From Bacteroidota bacterium (lineage in GTDB: Bacteria > Bacteroidota > Bacteroidia > Bacteroidales > UBA1556): a stretch of 5,466 nucleotides of DNA. The notes beneath the pieces are model-generated. The model saw only the letters and a program-made list of their open reading frames with translations, was not told the origin of the DNA and ran no database searches. Shown in pieces: positions 1 to 5,466 of the stretch. The position numbers and the translations under genes are program-made. The DNA is taken from the NCBI GenBank assembly GCA_003648395.1, contig QMPB01000368.1, positions 1 to 5,466 of the forward strand, in the 5' to 3' direction. How positions within the stretch are numbered: the first letter of the stretch is position 1; the number at the start of each line of letters is the position of its first letter.

Positions 1-477
1 AAAGAGATCAGAGACTTTCTAGAATACTCAGCAAATCTTTGGTTTGATTCTGTTCCAAATAATTCAAATTCAATTCTATTATTGAAAAAAGATGGTAAAA
101 AGGATAGATACGGATTGCCATTGAAGAATGCATATTATAATTTTGATTCTGGTGCTGGTATAAAATATTCAATAGACCTACGAAAAGCTAGAGCCTTTCT
201 GTCGGTGAGTCAGGGAGAGAGGGTGAAAATAATAAGTATGGCTGATGGCTCTGCTTTTGATGAAAATAAAGTCTATAAAGTAGTAATGAACTCATATAGA
301 GCAAATGGAGGTGGTAATCATTTGTTTGATGGTGCAGGATTGACGAAACAAGAAATAAAACCTCGTATAATAAATTGTAGTGATGAAGATTTTAGAATGA
401 TTCTTACAAGATGGCTACAAAAGAAAGGTCATTATATGCCTAATAGTCTTCATAATTGGAAGATTATTACTCGATAA
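1..477 (+). CDS. 5'-nucleotidase / 2',3'-cyclic-nucleotide 2'-phosphodiesterase, C-terminal part (5' end outside window)
   Basis: The frame is open from base 1, so the gene begins before the window; 158 C-terminal codons are visible. They match the 5'-nucleotidase C-terminal domain, which binds the nucleoside part of the substrate in periplasmic enzymes of the UshA/CpdB type that release nucleosides and phosphate from nucleotides or 2',3'-cyclic nucleotides. Recognisable blocks are an EIRDFLEYSANLWF-like helix (bases 4-45), YYNFDSGAGIKYSID (from base 133), an SMADGSAFD stretch (from about 235), and NSYRANGGGNH (289-321), the glycine-rich signature of this domain. The N-terminal metallophosphatase domain with the metal ligands is not in the window, so catalytic competence and exact substrate cannot be judged. 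The TTG at 82 is only an internal codon. The gene ends in two consecutive stops (475-480) and overlaps the convergent pentapeptide-repeat gene by 11 bases. Family assignment is firm; the choice between nucleotidase and cyclic phosphodiesterase is open. Confidence 0.88.
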   Translation, partial: KEIRDFLEYSANLWFDSVPNNSNSILLLKKDGKKDRYGLPLKNAYYNFDSGAGIKYSIDLRKARAFLSVSQGERVKIISMADGSAFDENKVYKVVMNSYRANGGGNHLFDGAGLTKQEIKPRIINCSDEDFRMILTRWLQKKGHYMPNSLHNWKIITR

Positions 478-1039
478 TAATATTGTATTGAGTAAGCAAT
501 CCGGCTAATCCATTTGAAGAAAATTTTGCTTTTTTACTTTTGTTTAGGTTTAGATTTATGGAATAATTATATGCAGTTCTAAAATCAACTTTTTCTAGAT
601 TACTGTTTTCAAAAATTGCTCTTGATAAATCGCAATCTTTAAATATTGAGTTGCTTAAGTTACTTTTTGTAAAATCAACTTCTTGTATTTGAGAATCCTT
701 AAATAAAGTTTTTTTAAGATTACATTCGAAAAATGATGAGTGGTTTAAAATGCAATTCTTAAATGATACTTCAAAACCAAACTTATTACAGTCTTCATAA
801 TTTAATCCAAGCATTTTGCAACTCTTAAATCTGATATTTCTAAAAGCAGTATTAGTAAGCTTTACCATGCTAATATTACAATCAATAAATTCACACTCAG
901 TAAATTCTATATCTGTTAAATTAGAGTTAGAAAAGTCACAATTAGTAAACTTGCAATAATCGTATTCTCCCCGACTAAGGTTATCAATTGTAAAATCTTT
1001 ATTGTTAAACGATTGATCTTCTATATAAACTTTATTCAT
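467..1039 (-). CDS. Pentapeptide-repeat protein (McbG/Qnr-like superfamily)
   Basis: This is a complete 190-residue cytoplasmic protein with no signal peptide or membrane segment. From about residue 22 to 155 it is a run of A(D/N)LXX-type pentapeptides with F or L at the central position (for example CDFSN, SNLTD, IEFTE, CEFID, VDFTK, SNLSN, CDLSR, AIFEN, SNLEK). Such sequences fold as a right-handed quadrilateral beta-helix. The run is interrupted around residues 76-92, as in two-block members of the superfamily. The tail (about 150-190: VDFRTAYNYS, then AKFSSNGLAGLL and an acidic end) is a conserved C-terminal cap of a common bacterial subfamily. Length is close to McbG (187) and somewhat below Qnr proteins (about 215). 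Those relatives protect DNA gyrase by DNA mimicry, but a gyrase role here is inference only. The ATG at 1039 is preceded by A/T-rich sequence without a Shine-Dalgarno. It lies 8 bases after the stop of the Omp85-like stub, which suggests shared transcription. Confidence 0.9.
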   Translation of the reverse strand: MNKVYIEDQSFNNKDFTIDNLSRGEYDYCKFTNCDFSNSNLTDIEFTECEFIDCNISMVKLTNTAFRNIRFKSCKMLGLNYEDCNKFGFEVSFKNCILNHSSFFECNLKKTLFKDSQIQEVDFTKSNLSNSIFKDCDLSRAIFENSNLEKVDFRTAYNYSINLNLNKSKKAKFSSNGLAGLLTQYNIIIE

Positions 1040-1047
1040 TAGTTATT

Positions 1048-1248
1048 CTAAAATGCTTCATTAAATCCTATAAAGATAGAATGTCCATCCTCACGGAAAC
1101 TAATATTAAATCTAAGTACAGAACTTGTTGCCTCGTCAATAAGAAGTCTTAAGCCAGCACCATAACCAAATTTAAAACCATCCATTTTGAAGTCTCCACC
1201 CCCGCCATTTGCTGGATATTCAACAGAAACTAGTACATTGTTTGGCAT
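1048..1248 (-). pseudogene. Probable remnant of an Omp85/BamA-family outer-membrane protein gene (C-terminal end only)
   Basis: The 66 codons end in a stretch typical of the final barrel strands of surface-antigen (D15/Omp85) proteins: YGAGLRLLIDEATSSVLRF (about residues 29-47), then ISFREDGHSIFIGFNEAF. Intact relatives in Bacteroidota commonly end in 'R.DyGFG..G.Y...GEAF', with a terminal aromatic residue that acts as the BAM recognition signal; the terminal F is kept here. Everything upstream is missing: there is no signal peptide, no POTRA domain, and the frame runs only 11 codons above the ATG before a stop at 1282-1284. A barrel cannot form from about 45 residues, so I read this as a truncated gene whose 5' part was deleted or has decayed beyond recognition in the adjoining AT-rich region. 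The reading frame of the surviving part is uninterrupted, so the loss may be recent. Alternatively it is a short unrelated ORF with a chance glycine/aromatic pattern. Confidence 0.6.
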
Positions 1249-1250
1249 TA

Positions 1251-1286
1251 CAAAGTATAATGACTTTAAAATTAGATTTATTCAAA
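1251..1286 (-). promoter_or_regulatory. Possible minus-strand promoter, Bacteroidota type
   Basis: Read on the minus strand, TTTG (1286-1283) is followed after 23 bases by TATACTTTG (1259-1251). This resembles the Bacteroidota primary sigma pattern TTTG ... TAnnTTTG, but the -7 element has one extra base. Transcription would start a few bases downstream, around or just inside the ATG of the Omp85-like stub. The promoter would then serve mainly the pentapeptide gene with a leader of about 200 bases. The match is weak and the A/T background makes chance matches likely. Confidence 0.2.
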
Positions 1287-1447
1287 TATTAACCTTATGC
1301 ATGGTGATAATAGATTCAATTCTAAACTTGAATTTCTTTTATTAGACTTTCATAAATAAGAATAATTAAGAGAAATATAGCGAGGTTTAAATATATATTA
1401 AGAAGTTTAATTTGTTATAATTAAAACAAAAATACTTTAAAAACTTA

Positions 1448-1468
1448 TAACTTTATGCTTAAAATTTA
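1448..1468 (+). repeat. Direct repeat, copy 1 (TAACTT + 15-mer)
   Basis: The sequence is TAACTT immediately followed by TATGCTTAAAATTTA (1454-1468). The same two blocks recur at 1531-1553 with CG inserted between them. It lies about 100 bases upstream of the hexosaminidase start. It may be an operator half, a duplicated promoter, or debris of a local duplication. Confidence 0.65.
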
Positions 1469-1512
1469 TTTTTTAAATTATATAGATATGGATTAGTAAC
1501 AATTAGTGTCTT

Positions 1513-1538
1513 TTTGTTGGCTTTCTTTATTAACTTCG
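1513..1538 (+). promoter_or_regulatory. Possible promoter of the hexosaminidase gene
   Basis: TAACTTCG at 1531-1538 resembles the Bacteroidota -7 element TAnnTTTG with one mismatch, and TTTG at 1513-1516 could serve as the -33 element. The 14-base spacing is shorter than the usual 17-23, so this is tentative. If real, the start site would fall near 1545 and leave a leader of roughly 20 bases. The -7 candidate lies inside the second copy of the direct repeat. No Shine-Dalgarno precedes the ATG at 1567; the leader is A/T-rich, as is common in this phylum. Confidence 0.3.
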
Positions 1539-1553
1539 TATGCTTAAAATTTA
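1531..1553 (+). repeat. Direct repeat, copy 2 (TAACTT + CG + 15-mer)
   Basis: TAACTT (1531-1536), CG, then TATGCTTAAAATTTA (1539-1553), matching 1448-1468 except for the two-base insertion. The copy ends 13 bases before the hexosaminidase ATG, so it spans the expected -7 region and transcription start. Confidence 0.65.
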
Positions 1554-1566
1554 ACAATTATCTACT

Positions 1567-3216
1567 ATGAAATATTTATTAAGTGTAATAGTGTTATTGA
1601 CACTAATGGCCTTGTCAAGTTGCGAGAATGCTGAAAATGATTATAGTAAACCTCTTCAAAAAGTGGTTACTCATATTATTCCTCAGCCATTAAGTATAGT
1701 AACGAGAAAGCAGTTTTTTAGTTCAAATAAGACTATAATTATTGGCTTTCAAGATAAAGATGGGCTTCCTGAACTCGCTGAATATTTTTCAGAATTAATT
1801 GAGAAAGAAACAGGGCTAATATCTTATGCTTCTATTATTAGTGATGTGAAAGGGAAGAAAGCTATTCTACTTAAAATTAGAGATAATAAAAATGAACTTA
1901 GGTTTCAGCATGATGAATCATATAAGATTATTGTTGGTAAAAATATTATAGAGCTTGTAGCTAATTCTAGGAAGGGAGTGTTTTATGGAATTCAGACATT
2001 ACGTCAGCTGTTGTTATCTAGCCCAAAGGAGAATAAAGGTGTCTTTGTGCCAACAATGACAATGGTTGATGAGCCAAGATTTACATATAGAGGTATGCAC
2101 CTTGATGTGGGGCGACATATGTTTCCTCCAAGTTTTATAAAGAAGTATATTGATATGCTTGCTTTCTATAAATTTAATACTTTTCATTGGCATCTTACAG
2201 AAGATCAGGGCTGGAGAATTGAGATAAAGAAATATCCGAAACTTACTGAAATAGGTTCTATACGTAAGGAAACTCTTATAGGTCATGGCGACAGAGATTC
2301 TAGTGAATTTACGTATGATGGAAAGCCATACGGGGGGTTTTATACTCAAGATGAAATAAGAGAAATTGTAGCTTATGCTGCTTTTCGTAATATTACAATT
2401 ATTCCTGAAATAGAAATGCCTGGTCATTCACTTGCAGCATTAGCAGCCTATCCAAAATTAGGATGTACTGGTGGACCATATGAGGTTGCTACTCGTTGGG
2501 GAGTTTTTGAAGACATATACTGTACTAAAGATGAAACCTTTGAGTTTCTTGAGAATGTATTACTCGAAGTAATGGATTTATTTCCATCGAAGTATATTCA
2601 TATTGGTGGTGATGAAGCTCCAAAAACAGCATGGAAGAATTGTAAGGTTTGTCAAGCTACAATAAAGAGAGAAGGACTAAAGAATGAGCATGAATTACAG
2701 AGCTATTTTATTCAGCGCATAGAAAAATTTTTAAATGAGCATGGAAGAAGTATTATTGGTTGGGACGAGATACTTGAAGGAGGACTAGCTCCCAATGCAA
2801 CGGTTATGTCGTGGAGAGGAACAGAGGGAGGAATTGCTGCAGCTAAACAAGGTCATGATGTTATTATGACTCCTGGTGAAACTTGCTATTTTGACCATTA
2901 TCAAAGTAAAAATAAAAATGAACCTTTAGCAATTGGAGGTTATTTGCCATTAGAGAAAGTCTATAATTATGAGCCAGTTCCAGAAAGTCTGTCAGCAGAG
3001 GAAGCTAAACATCTTCTTGGTGCTCAAGCAAATGTTTGGACAGAATATATGCCTAATTCTGAGCAAGTAGAATATATGATTCTACCACGTATGGCTGCTC
3101 TTGCTGAGGTTGATTGGACAGCAAAAGAAAAGAAAGATTGGAATAGTTTTCAGACGAAAATAAAAACTCATTTCGATTTTTATAAGCAGTTAGGATATAA
3201 TTTTTGTGATCATTAA
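1567..3216 (+). CDS. Beta-N-acetylhexosaminidase, GH20 family, lipoprotein
   Basis: This 549-residue exo-glycosidase removes terminal beta-linked GlcNAc/GalNAc from chitin oligomers, glycans or peptidoglycan fragments. Residues 1-18 are a lipoprotein signal peptide with lipobox LSS-C19, so the protein should be lipid-anchored in the envelope. A GH20b N-terminal domain covers about 36-165 (starting IIPQP) and the catalytic barrel about 168-520. By motif comparison with the well-studied Streptomyces plicatus enzyme, the active-site set appears intact. It includes R175 (RGMHLDVGR), D213 (HLTEDQGWR), H287 (EMPGH), and the D349-E350 pair (HIGGDEAP) that polarises the substrate acetamido group and supplies the general acid. 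It also includes W399 (IGWDEI), W415 (MSWRG), Y441/D443 (YFDHY) and W491/E493 (ANVWTE). The mechanism is therefore expected to be substrate-assisted and retaining. Length is typical of compact single-catalytic-domain members, with no added carbohydrate-binding module. The gene stands alone and converges with the MORN gene 32 bases downstream; no hairpin terminator is visible there. Confidence 0.96.
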   Translation: MKYLLSVIVLLTLMALSSCENAENDYSKPLQKVVTHIIPQPLSIVTRKQFFSSNKTIIIGFQDKDGLPELAEYFSELIEKETGLISYASIISDVKGKKAILLKIRDNKNELRFQHDESYKIIVGKNIIELVANSRKGVFYGIQTLRQLLLSSPKENKGVFVPTMTMVDEPRFTYRGMHLDVGRHMFPPSFIKKYIDMLAFYKFNTFHWHLTEDQGWRIEIKKYPKLTEIGSIRKETLIGHGDRDSSEFTYDGKPYGGFYTQDEIREIVAYAAFRNITIIPEIEMPGHSLAALAAYPKLGCTGGPYEVATRWGVFEDIYCTKDETFEFLENVLLEVMDLFPSKYIHIGGDEAPKTAWKNCKVCQATIKREGLKNEHELQSYFIQRIEKFLNEHGRSIIGWDEILEGGLAPNATVMSWRGTEGGIAAAKQGHDVIMTPGETCYFDHYQSKNKNEPLAIGGYLPLEKVYNYEPVPESLSAEEAKHLLGAQANVWTEYMPNSEQVEYMILPRMAALAEVDWTAKEKKDWNSFQTKIKTHFDFYKQLGYNFCDH

Positions 3217-3248
3217 AAGGCTAAAGTGGAAAGGCTAACTATCAACTA

Positions 3249-4919
3249 TTACTTCGGCAATACCTTAGCAGTCTTAATATCATAAATAACCTCAGCTTTT
3301 ACTCCGTTTTTGTAACGAACTTTATAGGTTAATTGTCCTTTTTTATCCCAGTAGGTCCAAATGCCACTTTTGTAGATTCCTTTGTATTCTCCTTGGGCTT
3401 TCTTGCTTCCATTGATATAGTATTCTGCCCATTTTCCAGTAGGCTTTCCTTCTGTAAATTTTTGTTCTTTAAATAAGCGTCCTCTATTATCATAGAATTT
3501 CCAATTTCCATCTTTAAGTCCATTCTTATATGAGCCTTCTGATTCTATATTCCCTAGTTGATACCAATATGTGAATTTTCCATGTTTGCTTCCCATTTTA
3601 AAAGCACCAGTATATTTTTTATTTCCATTAATATAATATTGTGTGGCATCTCCATTCTTTAAGTTATTGGTATAATTGAATATGTAGTTTTTATTTCCAT
3701 TATTGTACCAAGCTTCCCATCTTCCTGTCATTAAGCCTTTGTCAAAAGAACCTTTTGCTAGTTGTTGTCCGCTTTCAAACCAGCTATTCCATAGCCCAAT
3801 TTCTTTGCCATTATCATAGTCTCCTTCTTGAAGTAGCTGCCCATTCTCAAACCAAGTAGTCCAATGTTTTGTCTTAATACCCATGTCATACCAGCCTTGT
3901 TTCCACTTTTCTCCCGTGGAATACCAATATGTCCATTTGCCATTCATTTCACCTTCTATAAAGTTCCCAGTAGAGCCTTTTTTGCCATCTTCATAATAGA
4001 ATATCCAAGTAGAATCTTGTAAATCATCTTTCAGAAAGCCTTCCATTTCAATATTACCATTGTCATACCACCATTTTGCTGCTCCATTGAGGCTATCATT
4101 TACAAAGATGCCCACAAATTGGTTCGTGCTATCAGAATAGAACTTTCTTGTTTCTCCACTTTTCAATCCATTTTTATAGGAGAAAAGTTCTTTTACAGTT
4201 CCATTTTGGTGAAAGATCTGCCATTTACCATATTTTTCACTGTTTTTAATTTCTCCATTTACTTTTTTCTTGCCATTTCTATAGAATTCTTGATATTCAC
4301 CATTCTCTGATGGTGAAATTGCTAAAAGCTCACCTGTAACATACCATTCTCGCCATTCTCCAATTTTTTTACCATCTTTATATTGTCCATTTAGTCTAGT
4401 TTTTCCATTTGGAAAGTAAGAAATCCATTCACCATTCATAATCCCATTTTTATAATTATGAATTTCACTGAGTTCTCCTTTAGAATTAAAATACTCACAT
4501 TTTCCATTAAGTTTCCCAACAGAATAATTTTCTTCATTCTTTTTCTTTCCATTGGCATAATATTCAACCCAATATCCAGATTTCTCTCCATCTTTAACCT
4601 GTCCTTTTACTTGTAATTGTTTGTTTTCAAACCAAATAAGAAAAGGACCATTGGAGTAATTAATTGTACTTAATGTATCACCAGTCTTATAATACTGTAT
4701 CCACAAATCAACCATTTTATTATTCTTAAAATAGCCTTCTTGTCGTTTATTCCCGTTTACATAATACTCAATGTATTTACCATCAAATATGCTGTCATTA
4801 ATAACCTCAGCAGTATATTTTACTTTGTTATTTGGATAATTAACGGTCTTTGTGGTATGCTGTGCTTTTAAACTGATAGCAAAGCTTAGGGCAATTATTA
4901 TTAGGACTATTTTATTCAT
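3249..4919 (-). CDS. Exported MORN_2/YwqK-type repeat protein, 21 units
   Basis: This 556-residue protein starts with a signal peptide (hydrophobic residues 4-16, likely cleavage after LKA19, before Q20), so it is secreted to the periplasm or beyond. The rest, from residue 47 to about 542, is 21 tandem MORN-variant units of the form G-x-W-x-x-[YW]-Y-x-x-G-x-x-x-x-x-G-x-[YF]-x-x-G. Units start at 47, 71, 91, 115, 139, 163, 187, 207, then every 24 residues to 519. Spacing is exactly 24 except for two 20-residue units (71-90 and 187-206). A degenerate half-unit precedes the array (about 23-46) and a YDIKTAKVL cap follows it. Automatic pipelines often name such proteins 'YwqK family antitoxin', but no toxin gene is adjacent and the signal peptide argues against a cytoplasmic antitoxin. 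Function is unknown; a beta-rich binding or scaffold surface is inferred. The ATG lies 19 bases after the prenyl synthase stop on the same strand, so the two are probably co-transcribed. No Shine-Dalgarno is evident. Confidence 0.9.
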   Translation of the reverse strand: MNKIVLIIIALSFAISLKAQHTTKTVNYPNNKVKYTAEVINDSIFDGKYIEYYVNGNKRQEGYFKNNKMVDLWIQYYKTGDTLSTINYSNGPFLIWFENKQLQVKGQVKDGEKSGYWVEYYANGKKKNEENYSVGKLNGKCEYFNSKGELSEIHNYKNGIMNGEWISYFPNGKTRLNGQYKDGKKIGEWREWYVTGELLAISPSENGEYQEFYRNGKKKVNGEIKNSEKYGKWQIFHQNGTVKELFSYKNGLKSGETRKFYSDSTNQFVGIFVNDSLNGAAKWWYDNGNIEMEGFLKDDLQDSTWIFYYEDGKKGSTGNFIEGEMNGKWTYWYSTGEKWKQGWYDMGIKTKHWTTWFENGQLLQEGDYDNGKEIGLWNSWFESGQQLAKGSFDKGLMTGRWEAWYNNGNKNYIFNYTNNLKNGDATQYYINGNKKYTGAFKMGSKHGKFTYWYQLGNIESEGSYKNGLKDGNWKFYDNRGRLFKEQKFTEGKPTGKWAEYYINGSKKAQGEYKGIYKSGIWTYWDKKGQLTYKVRYKNGVKAEVIYDIKTAKVLPK

Positions 4920-4938
4920 TTTTGCTAATATTTTATAA

Positions 4939-5466
4939 TTATTTCTTTCTATTTATTGAGAATTCCACCAACTCTAATAATGATTTTTTCATTTCACTAT
5001 CTTCAAAGTTATTTAGAATATCTTTAGCCATATCAAGATGTTCGTTCATCTTTTTGTAAGAATATTCTATGCCTCCAGAGTTATTTACAAGCTCAATAAT
5101 TTTATTTACAGTCTTGGTTTTAGTACTTCTATATTTAATATCAAGAATGTGTTTTTTGCGTTCAATTGCACTCAAATTGTTCAAAGTGTAAATAAGAGGA
5201 AGAGTCATTTTCTTTTCCTTAATATCTCCACCAACAGGTTTACCACTTTGAGTTTTAACATCAAAATCGAAGAGGTCGTCACGAATTTGAAAAGCAATGC
5301 CAACATGTTCGCCAAATTCTCTCAATTTAAGAATATCTTCTTTACTTGCACCAGCAGAAGCCGCCCCGGCGGCACAGCAACTTGCAATTAAGGAGGCTGT
5401 TTTCATTTTAATAACCTCAAAATAAACATCCTCTGTAATATCCAATTGGCGAGCTTTTTCTATTTG
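4939..5466 (-). CDS. Polyprenyl (isoprenoid) diphosphate synthase, C-terminal part (5' end outside window)
   Basis: The frame is open to the window edge, giving 175 C-terminal codons. The enzyme class condenses isopentenyl diphosphate onto an allylic diphosphate to make all-trans prenyl chains, in Bacteroidota usually for menaquinone. The second aspartate-rich motif is present as FQIRDDLFDF (the DDxxD is DDLFD), followed by GKPVGGDIKEKKMTLPLIY, the conserved G-x-D-x-x-E-x-K-x-T-L-P segment that closes the active site. The upstream KTASLIASC helix is also typical. The first aspartate-rich motif and the chain-length-determining residues lie beyond 5466, so product length (hepta-, octa- or longer; IspB-like) cannot be read. 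Family length is usually about 320-330, so roughly half is visible. The apparent TTG start at 5445 is an internal leucine codon. The gene appears to lead the MORN gene 19 bases downstream. A short GC-rich stretch at 5360-5373 is out of character with the rest. Confidence 0.93.
   Translation of the reverse strand, partial: QIEKARQLDITEDVYFEVIKMKTASLIASCCAAGAASAGASKEDILKLREFGEHVGIAFQIRDDLFDFDVKTQSGKPVGGDIKEKKMTLPLIYTLNNLSAIERKKHILDIKYRSTKTKTVNKIIELVNNSGGIEYSYKKMNEHLDMAKDILNNFEDSEMKKSLLELVEFSINRKK

Larger units (their letters stand above)
1249..1566. other. AT-rich divergent intergenic region
   Basis: These 318 bases hold no plausible gene: stops are frequent in all six frames and the composition is strongly A/T. 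The region separates the minus-strand Omp85 stub and pentapeptide gene from the plus-strand hexosaminidase, so it should contain promoters in both directions. I see a gapped direct repeat (1448-1468 and 1531-1553), a second short repeat TAACAATTA (1497-1505 and 1552-1560), and weak Bacteroidota-type promoter motifs at both ends. I found no further Omp85-like coding traces, tRNA or strong hairpin. Confidence 0.7.

Noticed and set aside
1332..1376. Loose inverted repeat ATTTCT...AGAAAT with about 33 bases between arms
   Set aside because: The arms are short and A/T-rich with a long loop, as expected by chance in this region; no U-tract or coding context supports a terminator.
2014..2427. 137-codon minus-strand open frame inside the hexosaminidase gene
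   Set aside because: It lies wholly antisense to a well-supported GH20 catalytic region, and its product (rich in S, I, F, H, K) has no recognisable domain.
3216..3238. AAAGGCTAA twice (3216-3224 and 3230-3238) as a possible terminator or attachment site
   Set aside because: They are direct, not inverted, so no hairpin forms; nine bases is too short to claim an att site without a mobile element.
3329..3943. Two short minus-strand open frames (3329-3523 and 3758-3943) within the MORN gene
   Set aside because: They are out-of-frame readings of the 72-base repeat periodicity and not independent genes.
4119..4310. 63-codon plus-strand hydrophobic open frame antisense to the MORN gene
   Set aside because: Its F/I/S-rich sequence is the antisense reading of Lys/Asn/Glu-rich repeats; no start context or domain supports it.
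3249..4919. Regular 72-base periodicity suggestive of a CRISPR or DNA tandem repeat
   Set aside because: The periodicity exists at protein level (24-residue MORN_2 units) with strongly diverged DNA; there are no identical repeats with unique spacers.
3249..4919. Toxin-antitoxin module, based on the 'YwqK antitoxin' label usually given to such repeats
   Set aside because: No YwqJ-like toxin or other small partner gene is adjacent, and the protein has a signal peptide.
5038..5391. 117-codon plus-strand open frame antisense to the prenyl synthase
   Set aside because: The opposite strand encodes clear DDxxD and GGDIKEKKMTLP motifs; this product is low-complexity and unrecognisable.

Overview
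The window is AT-rich (about one third GC by eye) and looks like a chromosomal segment of a Bacteroidota bacterium. The evidence is a lipoprotein-type GH20 hexosaminidase, a signal peptide ending in the Bacteroidota-style 'KAQ', an exported YwqK/MORN_2 repeat protein, a 5'-nucleotidase tail with the sequence flavour of that phylum, and A/T-rich start contexts with no clear Shine-Dalgarno sequences. The genus cannot be fixed from this sequence; a marine or sediment Cytophagia, Flavobacteriia or Marinilabiliales relative is a guess.

Layout. Positions 1-477 (+) hold the 3' end of a 5'-nucleotidase / cyclic-nucleotide phosphodiesterase gene. Its tail overlaps by 11 bases the tail of a convergent pentapeptide-repeat gene (467-1039, -). 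Just upstream of that gene on the same strand is a 66-codon stub (1048-1248, -). It resembles the last strands of an Omp85/BamA-type outer-membrane barrel and is probably the 3' remnant of a lost gene. A 318-base very AT-rich intergenic region follows (1249-1566). It carries a gapped direct repeat and weak promoter-like motifs. Then comes a complete GH20 beta-N-acetylhexosaminidase lipoprotein (1567-3216, +). It converges, with a 32-base gap, on a two-gene minus-strand unit: a polyprenyl diphosphate synthase (from beyond 5466 down to 4939) followed 19 bases later by a 556-residue exported protein made of 21 MORN_2 units (4919-3249).

The genes do not form an obvious pathway. The GH20 enzyme and the nucleotidase are envelope scavenging enzymes, the prenyl synthase supplies quinone or lipid-carrier side chains, and the pentapeptide and MORN proteins are repeat proteins of unknown target. 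I see no mobile element, CRISPR array, RNA gene, or convincing novel multi-gene system. The points most worth a second look are the Omp85 remnant, the gapped direct repeat upstream of the hexosaminidase, and the strict 24-residue register of the MORN protein.
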